Below are positions 33,350 through 43,564 of a stretch of DNA of 64,000 nucleotides, piece by piece. The stretch covers positions 947,001-1,011,000 of the forward strand of contig WAEK01000011.1 of the NCBI GenBank assembly GCA_011634665.1. Direction: 5' to 3'. A model generated the notes under the pieces. That model was not told where the DNA came from, searched no databases, and saw nothing but the letters and a program-made list of their open reading frames with translations. The position numbers were made by a program, and so were the translations under genes. Each line of letters begins with the position of its first letter. Position 1 is the first letter of the stretch. The stretch comes from Mortierella sp. BCC40632 (Eukaryota > Mortierellomycota > Mortierellomycetes > Mortierellales > Mortierellaceae).

Positions 33350-35640
33350 GTACCCAATATGGAACTTTAGGTCCTCTTGAAGCTCCTTGAGATTCTGGAG
33401 TCGTTCTTCTGCTCTAGGATTACTTGCGGCGACTCGCGGGATGTTGACGCTGAAGCGGGGATGATATCCTTGGTATGCATAGAATGGGGTCATGTTGATT
33501 GATGAATGTAAGGTGTTGTTATAACAAAACTCTGCCCAATATAATAGTTCTGACCAGTTGTCTTGCTGATAGTTCAGGAAGCACCGTAGATACTGCTCCA
33601 AGGTGGAATTGGTCCTTTCTGCTTGACCATTCGTCTGTTGTCGATAGGATGTGGTCATGTTTTGCTGGACACGAAGGGCGTCCAAGAATTGTCGGGAATA
33701 TTCAGCAGTGAATACTGATCCGCGGTCGGTCATGATTTCGTCTGGCAGGCCATACTTGGACACGATATGTTGTAAGAAGAGAGTGGCGAGGCCCTCAGCA
33801 CCCACGGTACCTTTCGTGGGGATGAAGCGCGCCATCTTGGTAAAGCGGTCTACAATAACCAGGATTGCGTCAAAGTCCTCAGAGCTTGGCAGCTGGGTGA
33901 TGAAGTCCATGGATAACGAGGACCACGGGAGCTCAGGTACTGGGACAGGTGCATAGAGACCATACGGTTTATGCTTGGATGATTTGTTCCTTTGACAGGT
34001 GTCACACGAACTGATGAAGCGCTTCACAAACATTCTCATAGAGGGCCATGAATATGAACGGCTAACCAGCTCATGGGTCTTGTGGATTCCAAAGTGACCT
34101 GACATGGGATCATCATGACAATGGGATAAAATATCCTTCTTGATCGAGTCGTCGTCAGGGATTGCGATACGACCTTTGTAGTACAACAATCCATCCATCA
34201 CAACAAAGTCTTCTTCCACAGTTGGATCTTGTTCCAAAGCTTGGATGATATCTCGGGTTTCTTCATCTTCAAGATAGGCAGCCTTGATACGGTCTGTCAG
34301 GTCCAGCACCGGAGGCTCTTGATTCATTGGATTCTGGATTTCATCTTCATCTTCAACGGGTTCTTGCAACACTTCATCAATTATTTCTGCGATTGTGGCG
34401 TGCTCTGGATTCGCGAGGACATACTCCATTCTTGGCAAGATTGCTTCATGAACTCGACTCTCCCCCTCCTCAGAGGGGTACCTGCGGGACAAGGCGTCAG
34501 CAGCACCATTCAGCACTCCAGGACGGTATACAACTCGAACATTGAACTTGGAAAGACGCTCGGCATATCGGACTTGACGATCACTGAGAGATCTTTTTTC
34601 CGAAAAATACTCCAGATTCTTATGATCAGTGAGGATAGTGGCAGGAAAGTCTGAGTAGGCAAAGTAATGGCGGAATTGTTCCAGTCCTTCGATAGCGGCC
34701 AAAAGCTCTGTGTCGTGGACATGGTAGTTCTTCTCAGGGCCGGAAAGGGAGCGCGAATAATATCCGATGGGGCGGAGGTTGCCATTCTCGTCTGGCTGGC
34801 TACACACAACGCCCACAGCTTTCTTAGATGCGTCTGGTTCAAGATAACACGGTTTCTCTGGATCGAAGTGGCGTAGTATCGGCTTGGAGGCAAATCTCTG
34901 GCGAAGGTCGTCAAAGGCATCTTGGGCGGCCTTGTCCCAAATGAAGGATACGTTTTTCCTTAGGAGTCTTGTCATGGGAGATACCACATCAGAAAAGCTG
35001 TCGATAAACTTCCGATAGAAGTTGGTGAAGCCTAAGAACACTTGGATATCATGGGCCGAGATAGGGGTTGGCCAAGAGAGGATGGCCTCAACTTTAGCAG
35101 GGTCCATGGATATTCCCTCAGGAGATATCACATAACCCAAGAACTCGACTGTGGATACATGGAACTCGCATTTCTCAGGAGCTACTTGGAGGTCGGCTTT
35201 CATGAGGAGTTCAAGGACTCGGCGTACATGGCGCTCATGAGATTCTCTATCCGAAGAGTAGATCAAAAATATCGTCGATGTAGATCACTACAAACTCATC
35301 TAGGCATTCTCGTAATACATCATTCAGGAAGGCTTGAAAGGTTGCTGGAGCGTTTGTCAATCCAAACGGCATCACCATGTATTCGAAGTGACCATAACGA
35401 GTACGAAAGGCGGTCTTCCATTCTTCGCCTGCTGCGACTCGGATCAAATTATATGCTCCTTTGAGATCCAGCTTGGTGAAGACTTTAGCTGTTCGAAGTC
35501 GGTCTAGGGTCTCGGAAATCAATGGCAAGGGACAGCGGTTTTGATCGTTATTTTGTTGAGTGCTCGATAGTCGACACATAAACGCAAGGACTTGCCATCC
35601 TTCTTAGGAGTAAACAGGACAGGGGCACCTGCTGGTGATT
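33350..35640 (-). pseudogene. Element C RT, RNase H and integrase core
   Basis: A 650-codon minus-strand frame (33314-35266) carries the later RT region (VEFLGYVISPEGIS, FLGFTNFYRKFI), RNase H (YLEPDASKKAVG, ILTDHKNLEYF), the integrase HHCC finger (HFGIHKTHEL...C-D-T-C-Q-R-N) and the DDE core (D in MDFITQL, D in MTDRGSVF, E in GQAERTNST). The RT catalytic YIDD (plus 35271-35282) is in the preceding frame; one extra A in an A run just after it makes the break. Apart from that run and one near 35550 this is a nearly intact pol. Confidence 0.9.
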
Positions 35641-35754
35641 CGGAACGCCGAATAAATCCTTTTTTTCAAATTGTCGTCAAGGTACTCTTTAAGCGCGTCA
35701 AGTTCTTTTTGTGACAAGGTGTATAAGGGACCGAAGGGGATCTTGGCATTGGGT

Positions 35755-36400
35755 TCAAGAGGGATAGAATGGTCGCAGGGGGCGATGCGGAGGCAAGGAT
35801 CCCGCTTCACGATCCTTAAACAATGGGATAAATTCTTTGTAATTATCTGGCAGGAAAGATAATGGATCAACAGGGTGTTCTGGGGCACTGATCTCGGACA
35901 GTGACAAGATACTAGACTGGGAAGCAAGGTCATTTTGCTCAGGGGCTAGGATATCGTCCAAGTACATTTGGCAAAGATAATACTGGTCAATACTGGGATT
36001 GGGGTTATCAACCTCAAGACAAGATACAAGATTATTTTCTAGGGAGCTAGGCAAGGAGACTGGACACTGTTCAAAACAGTTTTTATTACAATGATCATCA
36101 CGGAAGGAGACTATGTGCTCTTTCCAGTTGATTGAGGGGTTGTGCTTTTTCAGCCAGTCAACGCCTAAGACAACAGGTTGTCTCTGGAGCTTCGTGACAT
36201 GAAGGGAGATGGTTTCATGATGACTTCCGATAGACATCGGTAGCTGAATAAACTCGGTGACGGGGCCATGGGTGCTGGTGTTCCCATCGGCCATGTTTAG
36301 GAGAATCTTCTGTTCAAGGGGCTGGGTGGTGATGGAGCGAGATTGGACAAAGGAAGCGTCCACAAAGGAAGCCTGAGCACCGGAATCGATCAGCGCCTTG
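35755..36400 (-). pseudogene. Element C protease and linker to RT
   Basis: The protease site D-S-G-A lies at plus 36376-36387, followed by QASFVDASFVQ and the conserved VVLGVDWLKKHNPSINW block, matching element A codon for codon. The frame runs open to 35755 through a linker of low conservation before the RT fingers ([17 protein letters not shown], 35604-35933). Confidence 0.85.
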
Positions 36401-37623
36401 ACATAAATTGGGGCGTCTCGGTCGGAAAAAGGGTGATGGCAATGGGGACAAGGAGACAGACTCGGGGTTTGGGAGGTTGGGCGGCGAACATTTGGCCTAG
36501 GATCCAGTCTGTCTTTGGATCTAGGCCGACTCGTTTCCCTGGTCGTCTACGTCGGTAGACACAGAGGCAATACGAACCCTCTTGGCTGGGCATTCTTGAG
36601 CGATATGTCCTGGCTTGCCACACAGTAGAGGCAGAGACCATTGTCTCTTCGGTAGCGTTTATCCTCATCACTGAGCTTTCGGGTCTTCATTGAATCAATG
36701 TCCATTGCCATTGGGTTTGGCAAGGAGGCAGCTTGAGATGGCTTCAAGGTAAGGGCAGGTCTTTTCATGGGTAAGTTGGTTTGCGCTTTGTTAGGGAAGC
36801 GGGACAGGTTAGCATAAACCGTCGATGCCTTGGTCTGTACATCCTTGAGTCTTCGGAGTGTATCCCAATAAGGACACATAGCGGCCTTGACTTCGCGGGA
36901 AAGACCCATCTTGAATGCAGAGGTGAGGGCTGGCTCGCCCCATCCGTTAAGTTTACTCTGCAAAGTCTTGAATTCTGTGATATACTGGGCCATCGTTTTT
37001 CCGTGCTGTTTCAAGGTCATGATTTTTCTCGGAGGCCTCGTCTTGTTCCAGTTGGTTGCCAAAAAATATTTTCCAGGGCAGCTAGGAATGACTCGTAATC
37101 GTCGAGGACCCCATCGGAGTCTTCAAGTTCCCCGTTGAGGTATGGAGTGAACATCTTGGCGGGGGCTCCTTCCATGGAGTTCAGGGCGAAGTAAATTCGG
37201 TCCTTATCGTTCCTGAAATGGTCAGGGTGACGTCCGAACACGGTTGCTAGGCGAGCTTTAAAATCGTCGAGGCTCATTTCATCAGAGTTTCCCTTGAACT
37301 TCGAGGGGAGCGAGGTAGGCGTGCGGGAGCTAGGGGGGACGGTTGATCAGGGACTCAGCAATTCTTTGCATAGACGCAGTCGAGACTTGGTTCGAGTGGG
37401 CAGCCTCTTGGAGGCGCTCGGCTAGTGACTGGAGGACGGCTTGGTCGGGGCGTGTGGCCGCTTGGGTAGCATGAAGCTCTTGTTGGAGCATACGCAACTG
37501 TTGTTGGAGTGCCTCGATCGTGCCGTGGACATGCGTAACAAACTGGCTTGTGTCGAGGTTACCTTGCTGGGCTTGCTCGAGGAGGGAACGCATGGTAAAT
37601 AGACCTTGGTCGTCTTGGCTCAT
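36400..37623 (-). pseudogene. Element C gag
   Basis: Starts at ATG 37623 with DDQGLFTMRSLLEQAQQGNL, clearly homologous to element A gag. The capsid region (MSLDDFKARLATVFGRHP, MAQYITEFKTLQSKL) and a knuckle beginning C-L-Y-C follow. At least three frame changes (near 37325, 37040 and in the knuckle near 36615) break it; the one near 37065 falls in a T run. Confidence 0.85.
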
Positions 37624-37687
37624 GACTTGGATGGTTGATGGGGGTCAGTGTTGTATGGAAGAGGGTCAGGGGCAGGAAGTGTGTATG

Positions 37688-37790
37688 AGTCTGCAATGTC
37701 AAGGACAGACAAGGCAGATTTTTCTATAGGGCAAGGATAATATGTATTGCAGACTGAAGTTCGATGCTATGTCTATCTAAGGGCTATTTA
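37688..37790 (-). promoter_or_regulatory. Promoter and self-primer/primer-binding pair of element C
   Basis: On the minus strand a TAAATA box (37790-37785) is followed 35 nt later by AGTCTGCAA (37755-37747). The site just inside the LTR, TTGCAGACT (37696-37688), is its exact complement, and the next base does not pair, the same cut-off as in element A. The LTR sequences of A and C otherwise differ widely, so the pair is conserved by function. Confidence 0.75.
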
Positions 37791-38032
37791 TGTGTTTCTA
37801 TCTAGGGGCAGGAGCCCAGAGAACTGGGGACCCAGGCCAGTCGGTGTGTAGGATTCTAGGCGGCGCGTCGGAGGAGGGACAAGAGGTGACTGCTGAGTGG
37901 CGCGGAGCGCGCACTCAGTATTTTTGGGACGGAGCTCATCAGAGCTCCGTCTCAATCTATTCTTTTCCTCATTCCTCATTCCTTTAGGAATGAGGATCCT
38001 ATAGACAGGTTCATTCGCCTAGGTACGTGACA
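37697..38032 (-). repeat. 5' LTR of element C
   Basis: 336 bp, same ends as the 3' copy. It contains a GC-rich hairpin-forming stretch (GACGGAGCTC / GAGCTCCGTC, about 37928-37951). Confidence 0.94.
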
Positions 38033-38033
38033 A

Positions 38034-39200
38034 TCTTGCGAAAGCTGTCAAAGATCCAAACCCAGTCGACAAAGGCCAGCCGGCTTGCTCCATCCACACG
38101 AAACCCCCGAACAGCGCTGGGATACAGTGACTATGGATTTCGCGGTTCATTTGCCAAAGACGGACCAAGGATTTGACGCGATCACGGTGTTTGTGGACAA
38201 ACTCTCTAAACAAGTTCACTTCGCCCCTTCCAGGACCACAGACACAGCATCAGACGTCGCCCGTATATTTTTTAATAATATCTTCCGACTACATGGCATG
38301 CCTCGCAGGATCATCTCAGACCGCGACAGCAAGTTTACGAGTAACTTTTGGCAGGAACTTCACCGCCTCATGGATGTTAAATTAGCATTGTCGACCGCTT
38401 TTCCACCCGCAGACGGATGGTCAATCCGAACGGGCTATCCAGACCCCTTACATCTGTACTAAGGGCTTACGCGGACGACAAGCAGACCAACTGGGACGTT
38501 TTATTACCGGCAGCCGAGTTTGCTTTTACAACAACTCTGTTAACCCCACTACAGGCTTCTCTCCTTTCTTCATGAACTACGGTTTCCACCCACGTGTTCC
38601 AACCGCACTGCTACAACCACCAACATCATCAGTGCCAAGCGTGGAAGACTTTGTCAAGGAGCAACAGCACGTATTGAAGACGACACAGGAGAACATTCGC
38701 CTCGCTCAAGAAAGACAAGTGTGGAACTCCGACCATAGACGACGCGACCATGATTTCAAAGTAGGAGACAAGGTTATGCTGAACGCTGAAAATATCACCT
38801 TGCCCAAGGACAGAGGAGTTAAGACCAGAGCTCAGAAGCTACTTGCTCGATTTATTGGACCTTTCACTATCATCGAACAACACTCCCCCGTTACCTTCCG
38901 TCTTGAGTTGCCGCCGACTTACAAGATCCATGATGTTTTCCACGTGGACAGGTTCCGACACTACCACGAGTCACCCGAAGAACTTGGACAGCGAGCCCCA
39001 CCTCGTCCAGACCCTGAGTTGATCGACGGCGAGGAGGAATATGAGGTAGAGAGAATCCTCAACTACCGCTTGTACCGTAGACAACACCAGTTTCTCGTCT
39101 TATGGAAAGGATACAACAACGAGGACGCAACATGGGAACCGGCCCGCAACCTCGACCACTGCAAGGAGACTGTCGACAGATACAAGGAAGAACATGGATT
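38034..39200 (+). pseudogene. Ty3 remnant G: integrase and chromodomain, 5' truncated
   Basis: The plus-strand frame begins abruptly at the C-E-S-C pair of an integrase zinc finger, directly after element C. The DDE core follows (D in MDFAVHLP, D in ISDRDSKF) but the third catalytic region is broken by an extra T and an extra C in runs (near 38400 and 38445). After another break near 38525 a 246-codon frame holds the integrase C-terminus (DFKVGDKVML, KIHDVFHVDRFRHY) and a chromodomain (EYEVERILNYRLYRRQHQFL) ending in a poly(A) run at 39199. It resembles element E more than A or B. No 3' LTR was recognised. Confidence 0.85.
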
Positions 39201-39405
39201 GGAAAAAAAAAAAAAAAAAAAGGTCATGCTGGCATCATCTTTGATGAACCTGGCATCCAATCAGAAATCGACATGTCATCAGGATGTTGGGACCAGATAT
39301 TATAAATTATAGATGGATAACGGAAATCGACAAACCTCTCTCTCTTCTCTCCTCATCAACCTCACCACCCTCACCACCACCAAAAAACACACACACACAC
39401 ACACA

Positions 39406-40128
39406 ATGGCCCCCCCCCCCCCCAAAGACAGCTACCCCCCCGTCCCAAAGACACCTGCCCCCCCCGTCCCAAAGACGCCTGCCCCCCCCGTCCCAAAGAC
39501 ACCCCCCCCCCACCCCAACGACTCCCCCTCCCCTGTCCCAATGACGCTCCCCTCCCTTCAACCCTCAAGGACGACCAAACCACCCTCCTCAGTGCCAGCG
39601 CAGGCACAGACCAGGCCACAGCAGCCGACCCCGCAACAACCGCACCAACGACTGGGGCAAGGCGACTCGGCACTGTCGGCAGAGGAGAGACAATGGAATT
39701 ACTTGAGGGACACACGACATATGCGCAAACCGTTGTCTTTCGAAAGGTTGATGCTCGCCATCGAGGATGAGTTAACATTCTCAAGAGCCATGGCTATGAG
39801 GTTCGAAAAGACTTGCGACACTGACATGGACAAGGCTGGGGGTGTTTCTCGAGAAATGCAGCAAAGCAAAAAAAAAGGAGAGCAGAGTATAACGACCTTG
39901 CGCTGATGTATTTTCCGGAACAGGTGGATACAAAAAAAGAGTTCGCAAAGACCGCTCGACGACATGCAAGGATCAGCAACGCGAACTTTTGGACAAACAC
40001 GTGGAGGCATACATGGCCAACACCTCCCTGTTCAGGGAACTCTTCGTGAGAGAAGCGGACCATACTTCTCACGCGCCCCCACCTAACCAACAACCAGAGA
40101 ACCCTCCCCAGAGCCGTAGTAATTAGAT
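39406..40128 (+). pseudogene. Unassigned proline-rich gene, frameshifted in A runs
   Basis: A TATAAATTAT box at about 39298 precedes ATG 39406, which follows a CA repeat. The start encodes a proline-rich stretch with VPKTPAP repeats, then a Gln/Pro linker, then a helical domain (LSFERLMLAIEDELTFSRAMAMRF). The frame ends at 39906, but protein-like text continues in other frames (YFPEQVDTKKEFAKT, then QQRELLDKHVEAYM, VREADH) to TAG at 40126-40128; the shifts fall at A runs near 39875 and 39935. A TATATAAATACC and an AATAAA follow at 40158-40190. It might be a gag-like gene of a lost element or a host gene. No family is recognised. Confidence 0.4.
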
Positions 40129-40224
40129 AATTTTTTTTTAAATGGGAAGGTGCAGCAGTATATAAATACCTCTCACCACCCTCTAATAAACGGGAGTTCA
40201 TTCTCAACCATCGTTCCTGTTATA

Positions 40225-41240
40225 CGGTTCCAGTAACTCCTCCCAGTCCAGGCTGTACAAGATCATGCACTTTGCTGGATCACAGAGCACAACATTGGAC
40301 TTGTCGCCATGCACTCCATGCTGGCTATTCCTGTTGTAACGCGTCGCTTTTCGGACTTGGCCTGTCTTTTGACTCGCCACTTCCAGAAAATGCACCACTC
40401 TAATCCTGCTGCACACATCCGTGGCCGCATTTGGTTCACTCGTCGCCCTCACGATCGCATCTTGCCCCATGTCACTCGTCACCCGGATTATTCCCAGTGG
40501 TTGAGTGTCAAAAGAAGCATCGAGTCGCGCACTTTGGACCCATTGCCGCCTGGATTGACCCATGAGAGTACAGGGTACCCTCTCCGGTTATTCCTGAGGA
40601 ACAAGTTTTATGCAGACGTTGGTTCTCTGAATCTTGTCATGCCCCGCCAGTTTGTCGCAGAGATGCGAAAGCGACTTAGTGGCAGTTGCTACTTTGTCTT
40701 TTTAAATTCTCTTCGTCTCCGCAAGAATGCTATCGCTTGGAGTCTGAATCACTTTGCTGCTGGCTCAGATTGCTCCAAGTGTAAGCAGAGATTCTCTCGT
40801 CGCCATGTCAAGGAGTGCTTCGACGCTGACCTCTGTGGATATCTTCCTCGTGGTTGTGTTGATGCGTACCAAGCTTTCCTCCACAAACCTCCTCTGGGGC
40901 TGATCTTGCACTTTAATGTGATAGATTACCTCCTCCGCACGAAGAAGTTTTCTGCTCTTGCGACAGCCTTTGGCTATCTCGAGTTCTGGCAGAGGCCTCG
41001 TCAAAACTACAACACTGATCCCCCTCCCTGGCCATTCCACCCTGACGGAAGCCGACTTAGACGCTCTGACTGGTTCCCCTCCCGCATCACACACCCTACT
41101 CTTTTGACTTAGAATATTTTCGACTTGACTATTTTTTTCAACTTTGATTTTTTCGACTCTCCCTTCGACATATCACTTCCATAGCCTTCCCTACTCTTAG
41201 ATTGCCTTCTGGCCACACTATTAAAAAAACTTAAAGACTA
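40225..41240 (+). mobile_element. LINE1: 5'-truncated non-LTR retrotransposon copy
   Basis: Sequence from CGGTTCCAGTA matches the last ~900 nt of LINE3 ORF2 and its 3' UTR with scattered substitutions. The frame (40309-41112) is open and holds the C-terminal C-S-K-C-x7-H-x3-C knuckle. The copy starts inside ORF2, the usual result of incomplete target-primed reverse transcription. Its 3' UTR runs into the CCCTAA junction tract. Confidence 0.9.
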
Positions 41241-41283
41241 AAAAACCCTAAAAAACCCTATCCCTAACCTAAGCCCTAAATCC
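41240..41283. repeat. Telomere-like CCCTAA tract at the LINE1-LINE2 junction
   Basis: The tract reads AAAAACCCTA, AAAAACCCTA, TCCCTAACCT, AAGCCCTAAA, TCC: five CCCTA-type units with irregular spacing, directly between the end of LINE1's 3' UTR and the 5' UTR of LINE2. The same tract occurs at the other two junctions. Confidence 0.9.
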
Positions 41284-41497
41284 TGGCTAAACGTTGCCCC
41301 CTCCACTTTCCCACGCCAGATCCATCTGGCCCCCCTGCACTGCCACTCAAACCATAACAAAAGCCACCCGCAGTAATCACGCCATCTTTTTGGTCACTTT
41401 GACTCACCCTATTCCTTCCATTTTTTTTTCCGCACTCTCCCGGGATCATTTTCTTATATAATCCCCCTCCTGCCAGGTCCGTCGCATCTCCTTCATC

Positions 41498-43564
41498 ATG
41501 GGGACCCCCGGCACCCCCGAAGATCTCGCTGAGATCTCGGCCAAGTTTATCGGGAATCCCATCGATATTCTCCGCGCTGACTTCCTTGTAAAGGAGTATG
41601 GTCATCGATGGCCGTTTCCTTGCAAGCGTCATGAATGCCCCGTTAACAAGTTTTCCAAAGATCAAGTCGTCTCCAAGCGTGGACTTTATGCCCGTCGCTA
41701 CGCCAGAACGTGCAAACATGAGAAGATAACCGTCGAACAAGCCATCAAGTATCTTGGTACCTTCGACAATCGTGTCAACTGCACTACCTCCCCCCATCAC
41801 TCAGCCCCCCTTCCACTATTGACAACAGTTCCCCTTCTTTGTTCTTGTCTCCTGCGCCTTCTCCTTTGACTTCTGCCTCTGCCTCCACCCCTGCCTCTGC
41901 CTCTGCCCCTGCCATTGCCTCTATGCCTGCCCGTCTCCCACAGTGTTGTTTCCTCCATCCAAAAAATTCACTTCTGTGGACTTGGAAGATATTTCTTCTA
42001 TGTCCCAAGTGGAGAGTCCTGTTTCACCTGTTTTGCCCTCTTCTGATCTCCCTCTTGACGATATGGACGAATCTATGGATACTTTCGAGTTACCTAGTGA
42101 TTTTTTGTATCGTCTTCTTTACCAATCTTCTTTTGCCCCTGTTCCCTCCCCCCCGACTCCTCCGTTCCCGAATCTGCCTTCACCTTTCCAGCTGCCCAGA
42201 TCCCCCTATCGAAACCCAGCTCTGTCCAAACTCCTCCACTCATCCCTGTGACTTCTCCTACCTCTCATCCTGCTGTCAATTTTTCCACAAGCTCTCCAGA
42301 CGCAGTTGCTCCCGGTGGTGGTGCGTCTGCGTTGGGTCGCAAGAGGGGCCGTCGGATCATCAATGATTCAGACTCTGATGGGTTTTCATCAAATGCTCCT
42401 GAATCGTCTTCGGCTGCTTTTTCCCGTCACTTGGCTAAGGAGGCCAGTCGTTTGGGGAAGCTTCGTAAGATTGATCCGGAACTTTGTGATGAGATTGTCC
42501 TCAATCAATCTCGACTTTTCAAAGAGTATGAGTCTATTAAGGCTCTTCTTGCGAAAGTTCAGAGTGAAATTGATGGCATTCGCGATGGTCCCTCCTCTTC
42601 TGTTCCCTTTCATCACCTTCCTCCCTCCGCCAAGTTTTCAGCCTTGGAGTTGAAGGTCTCCGAGTTGGCCAAAGATTTCTCAGCTTTAGCTACCCGTGTT
42701 GAGAACACTGAGTCTTCGCTTGAGAAAACTGTAGCCGTCATTGGCCGTCTGGATTCTCTTGCTGATAGACTTGAGGCAGCCACGACTGCGTCGTTGACTG
42801 CCTCTGCTGCGTTCCCTGCACTCCCTGCCTCGCCTATTCCCACTCGCCGACTTCCTGAAAAAGCTGCTGCTCCCGCTTCCGCCGCCTCTCCTTCCAACTC
42901 TCCCAACACTTCCTCCCATCGATCTTATGCTGATTCTCTTAGAGCAAATCTCTCAGACGAACAGCGAAAGATCATCGACTCACTTAAGCCTTCCCCTCGT
43001 CCATTTCAAGCACGCCGTCGCCCTACTCCTCCCTCCACCTCTGTCACTCGTGTCTACTTTAGTGGCATTGAGTCTTGTCCCCTTGGCCAACTTAAGACAA
43101 AGTTCCGAGCTCTTCGTGTTCGTACCTCGGCTATTCATAACTTTGCTTTTGTTGGTCGCTCCATTCTCGAGCTCCTTGTGGAATCTTCCTATAAGGATGG
43201 CTTGATCTCTACTCTCTCCGCCTTCTCCTTCCGCCATCTCCCTACCTACGACCCATCCGTCCCTGGTGATGCAGCAGCCACCCCTGAAGTTCGCGCTCGA
43301 GTGAAGAAGGCTTATGGCGATCGTCTGACAAAGACGGTTGGCTCTACGACCTTACCAGTTGTCCGCGAGTACTTTTTGAATTTGCTCCGCGTTGGCAATC
43401 TGCCGGTCCCTGAAGACTTGCCCGACAAGACTGTTCCAGCTCCTCTCCCTGACTCGACTCCGGCTTCGGCTGATGCTGTTGATGAAGGTATGGACTGTGA
43501 CCCTCCTGCCGTTCCCGATGCCGCTGCCGCCCCAGTTGCCGAAGACTCTGAGGAAGATCTTTAA
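41498..43564 (+). pseudogene. LINE2 ORF1 protein
   Basis: The N-terminus (MGTPGTPEDLAEISAKF) has a Cys/His motif C42-x4-C47-x24-C72-x-H74. The frame is lost after about residue 95 by an extra base in CCCCCATCACTCAGCC, and is open again from 42248 to the end with a coiled coil (ALELKVSELAKDFSALATRVENTE) and a conserved C-terminal domain (RVYFSGIESCPLGQLKTKF...SILELLVESSYKD). ORF1 proteins of LINEs bind element RNA. The stop TAA (43562-43564) shares its last A with the ORF2 ATG. Confidence 0.85.

Larger units (their letters stand above)
27215..38032 (-). mobile_element. Ty3/chromovirus element C (host of nested element B')
   Basis: Minus-strand relative of element A. LTRs of 337 bp (27215-27551) and 336 bp (37697-38032) differ by one indel. 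The minus-strand order is gag, protease, RT, RNase H, integrase, chromodomain. A polypurine tract (plus TTCCCCTCTCTT at 27552) adjoins the 3' LTR. Flanking 5-mers do not match (GACTC and ATCTT): the left flank is satellite and the right is the integrase of element G. One side was therefore probably rearranged after insertion. Without B' it is about 5.55 kb. Confidence 0.93.

Noticed and set aside
39307..39784. Minus-strand Gly-rich frames opposite the proline-rich gene
   Set aside because: They are shadows of the C-rich repeat on the plus strand; the plus-strand frame has a promoter-like box and continues into non-repetitive protein-like sequence.
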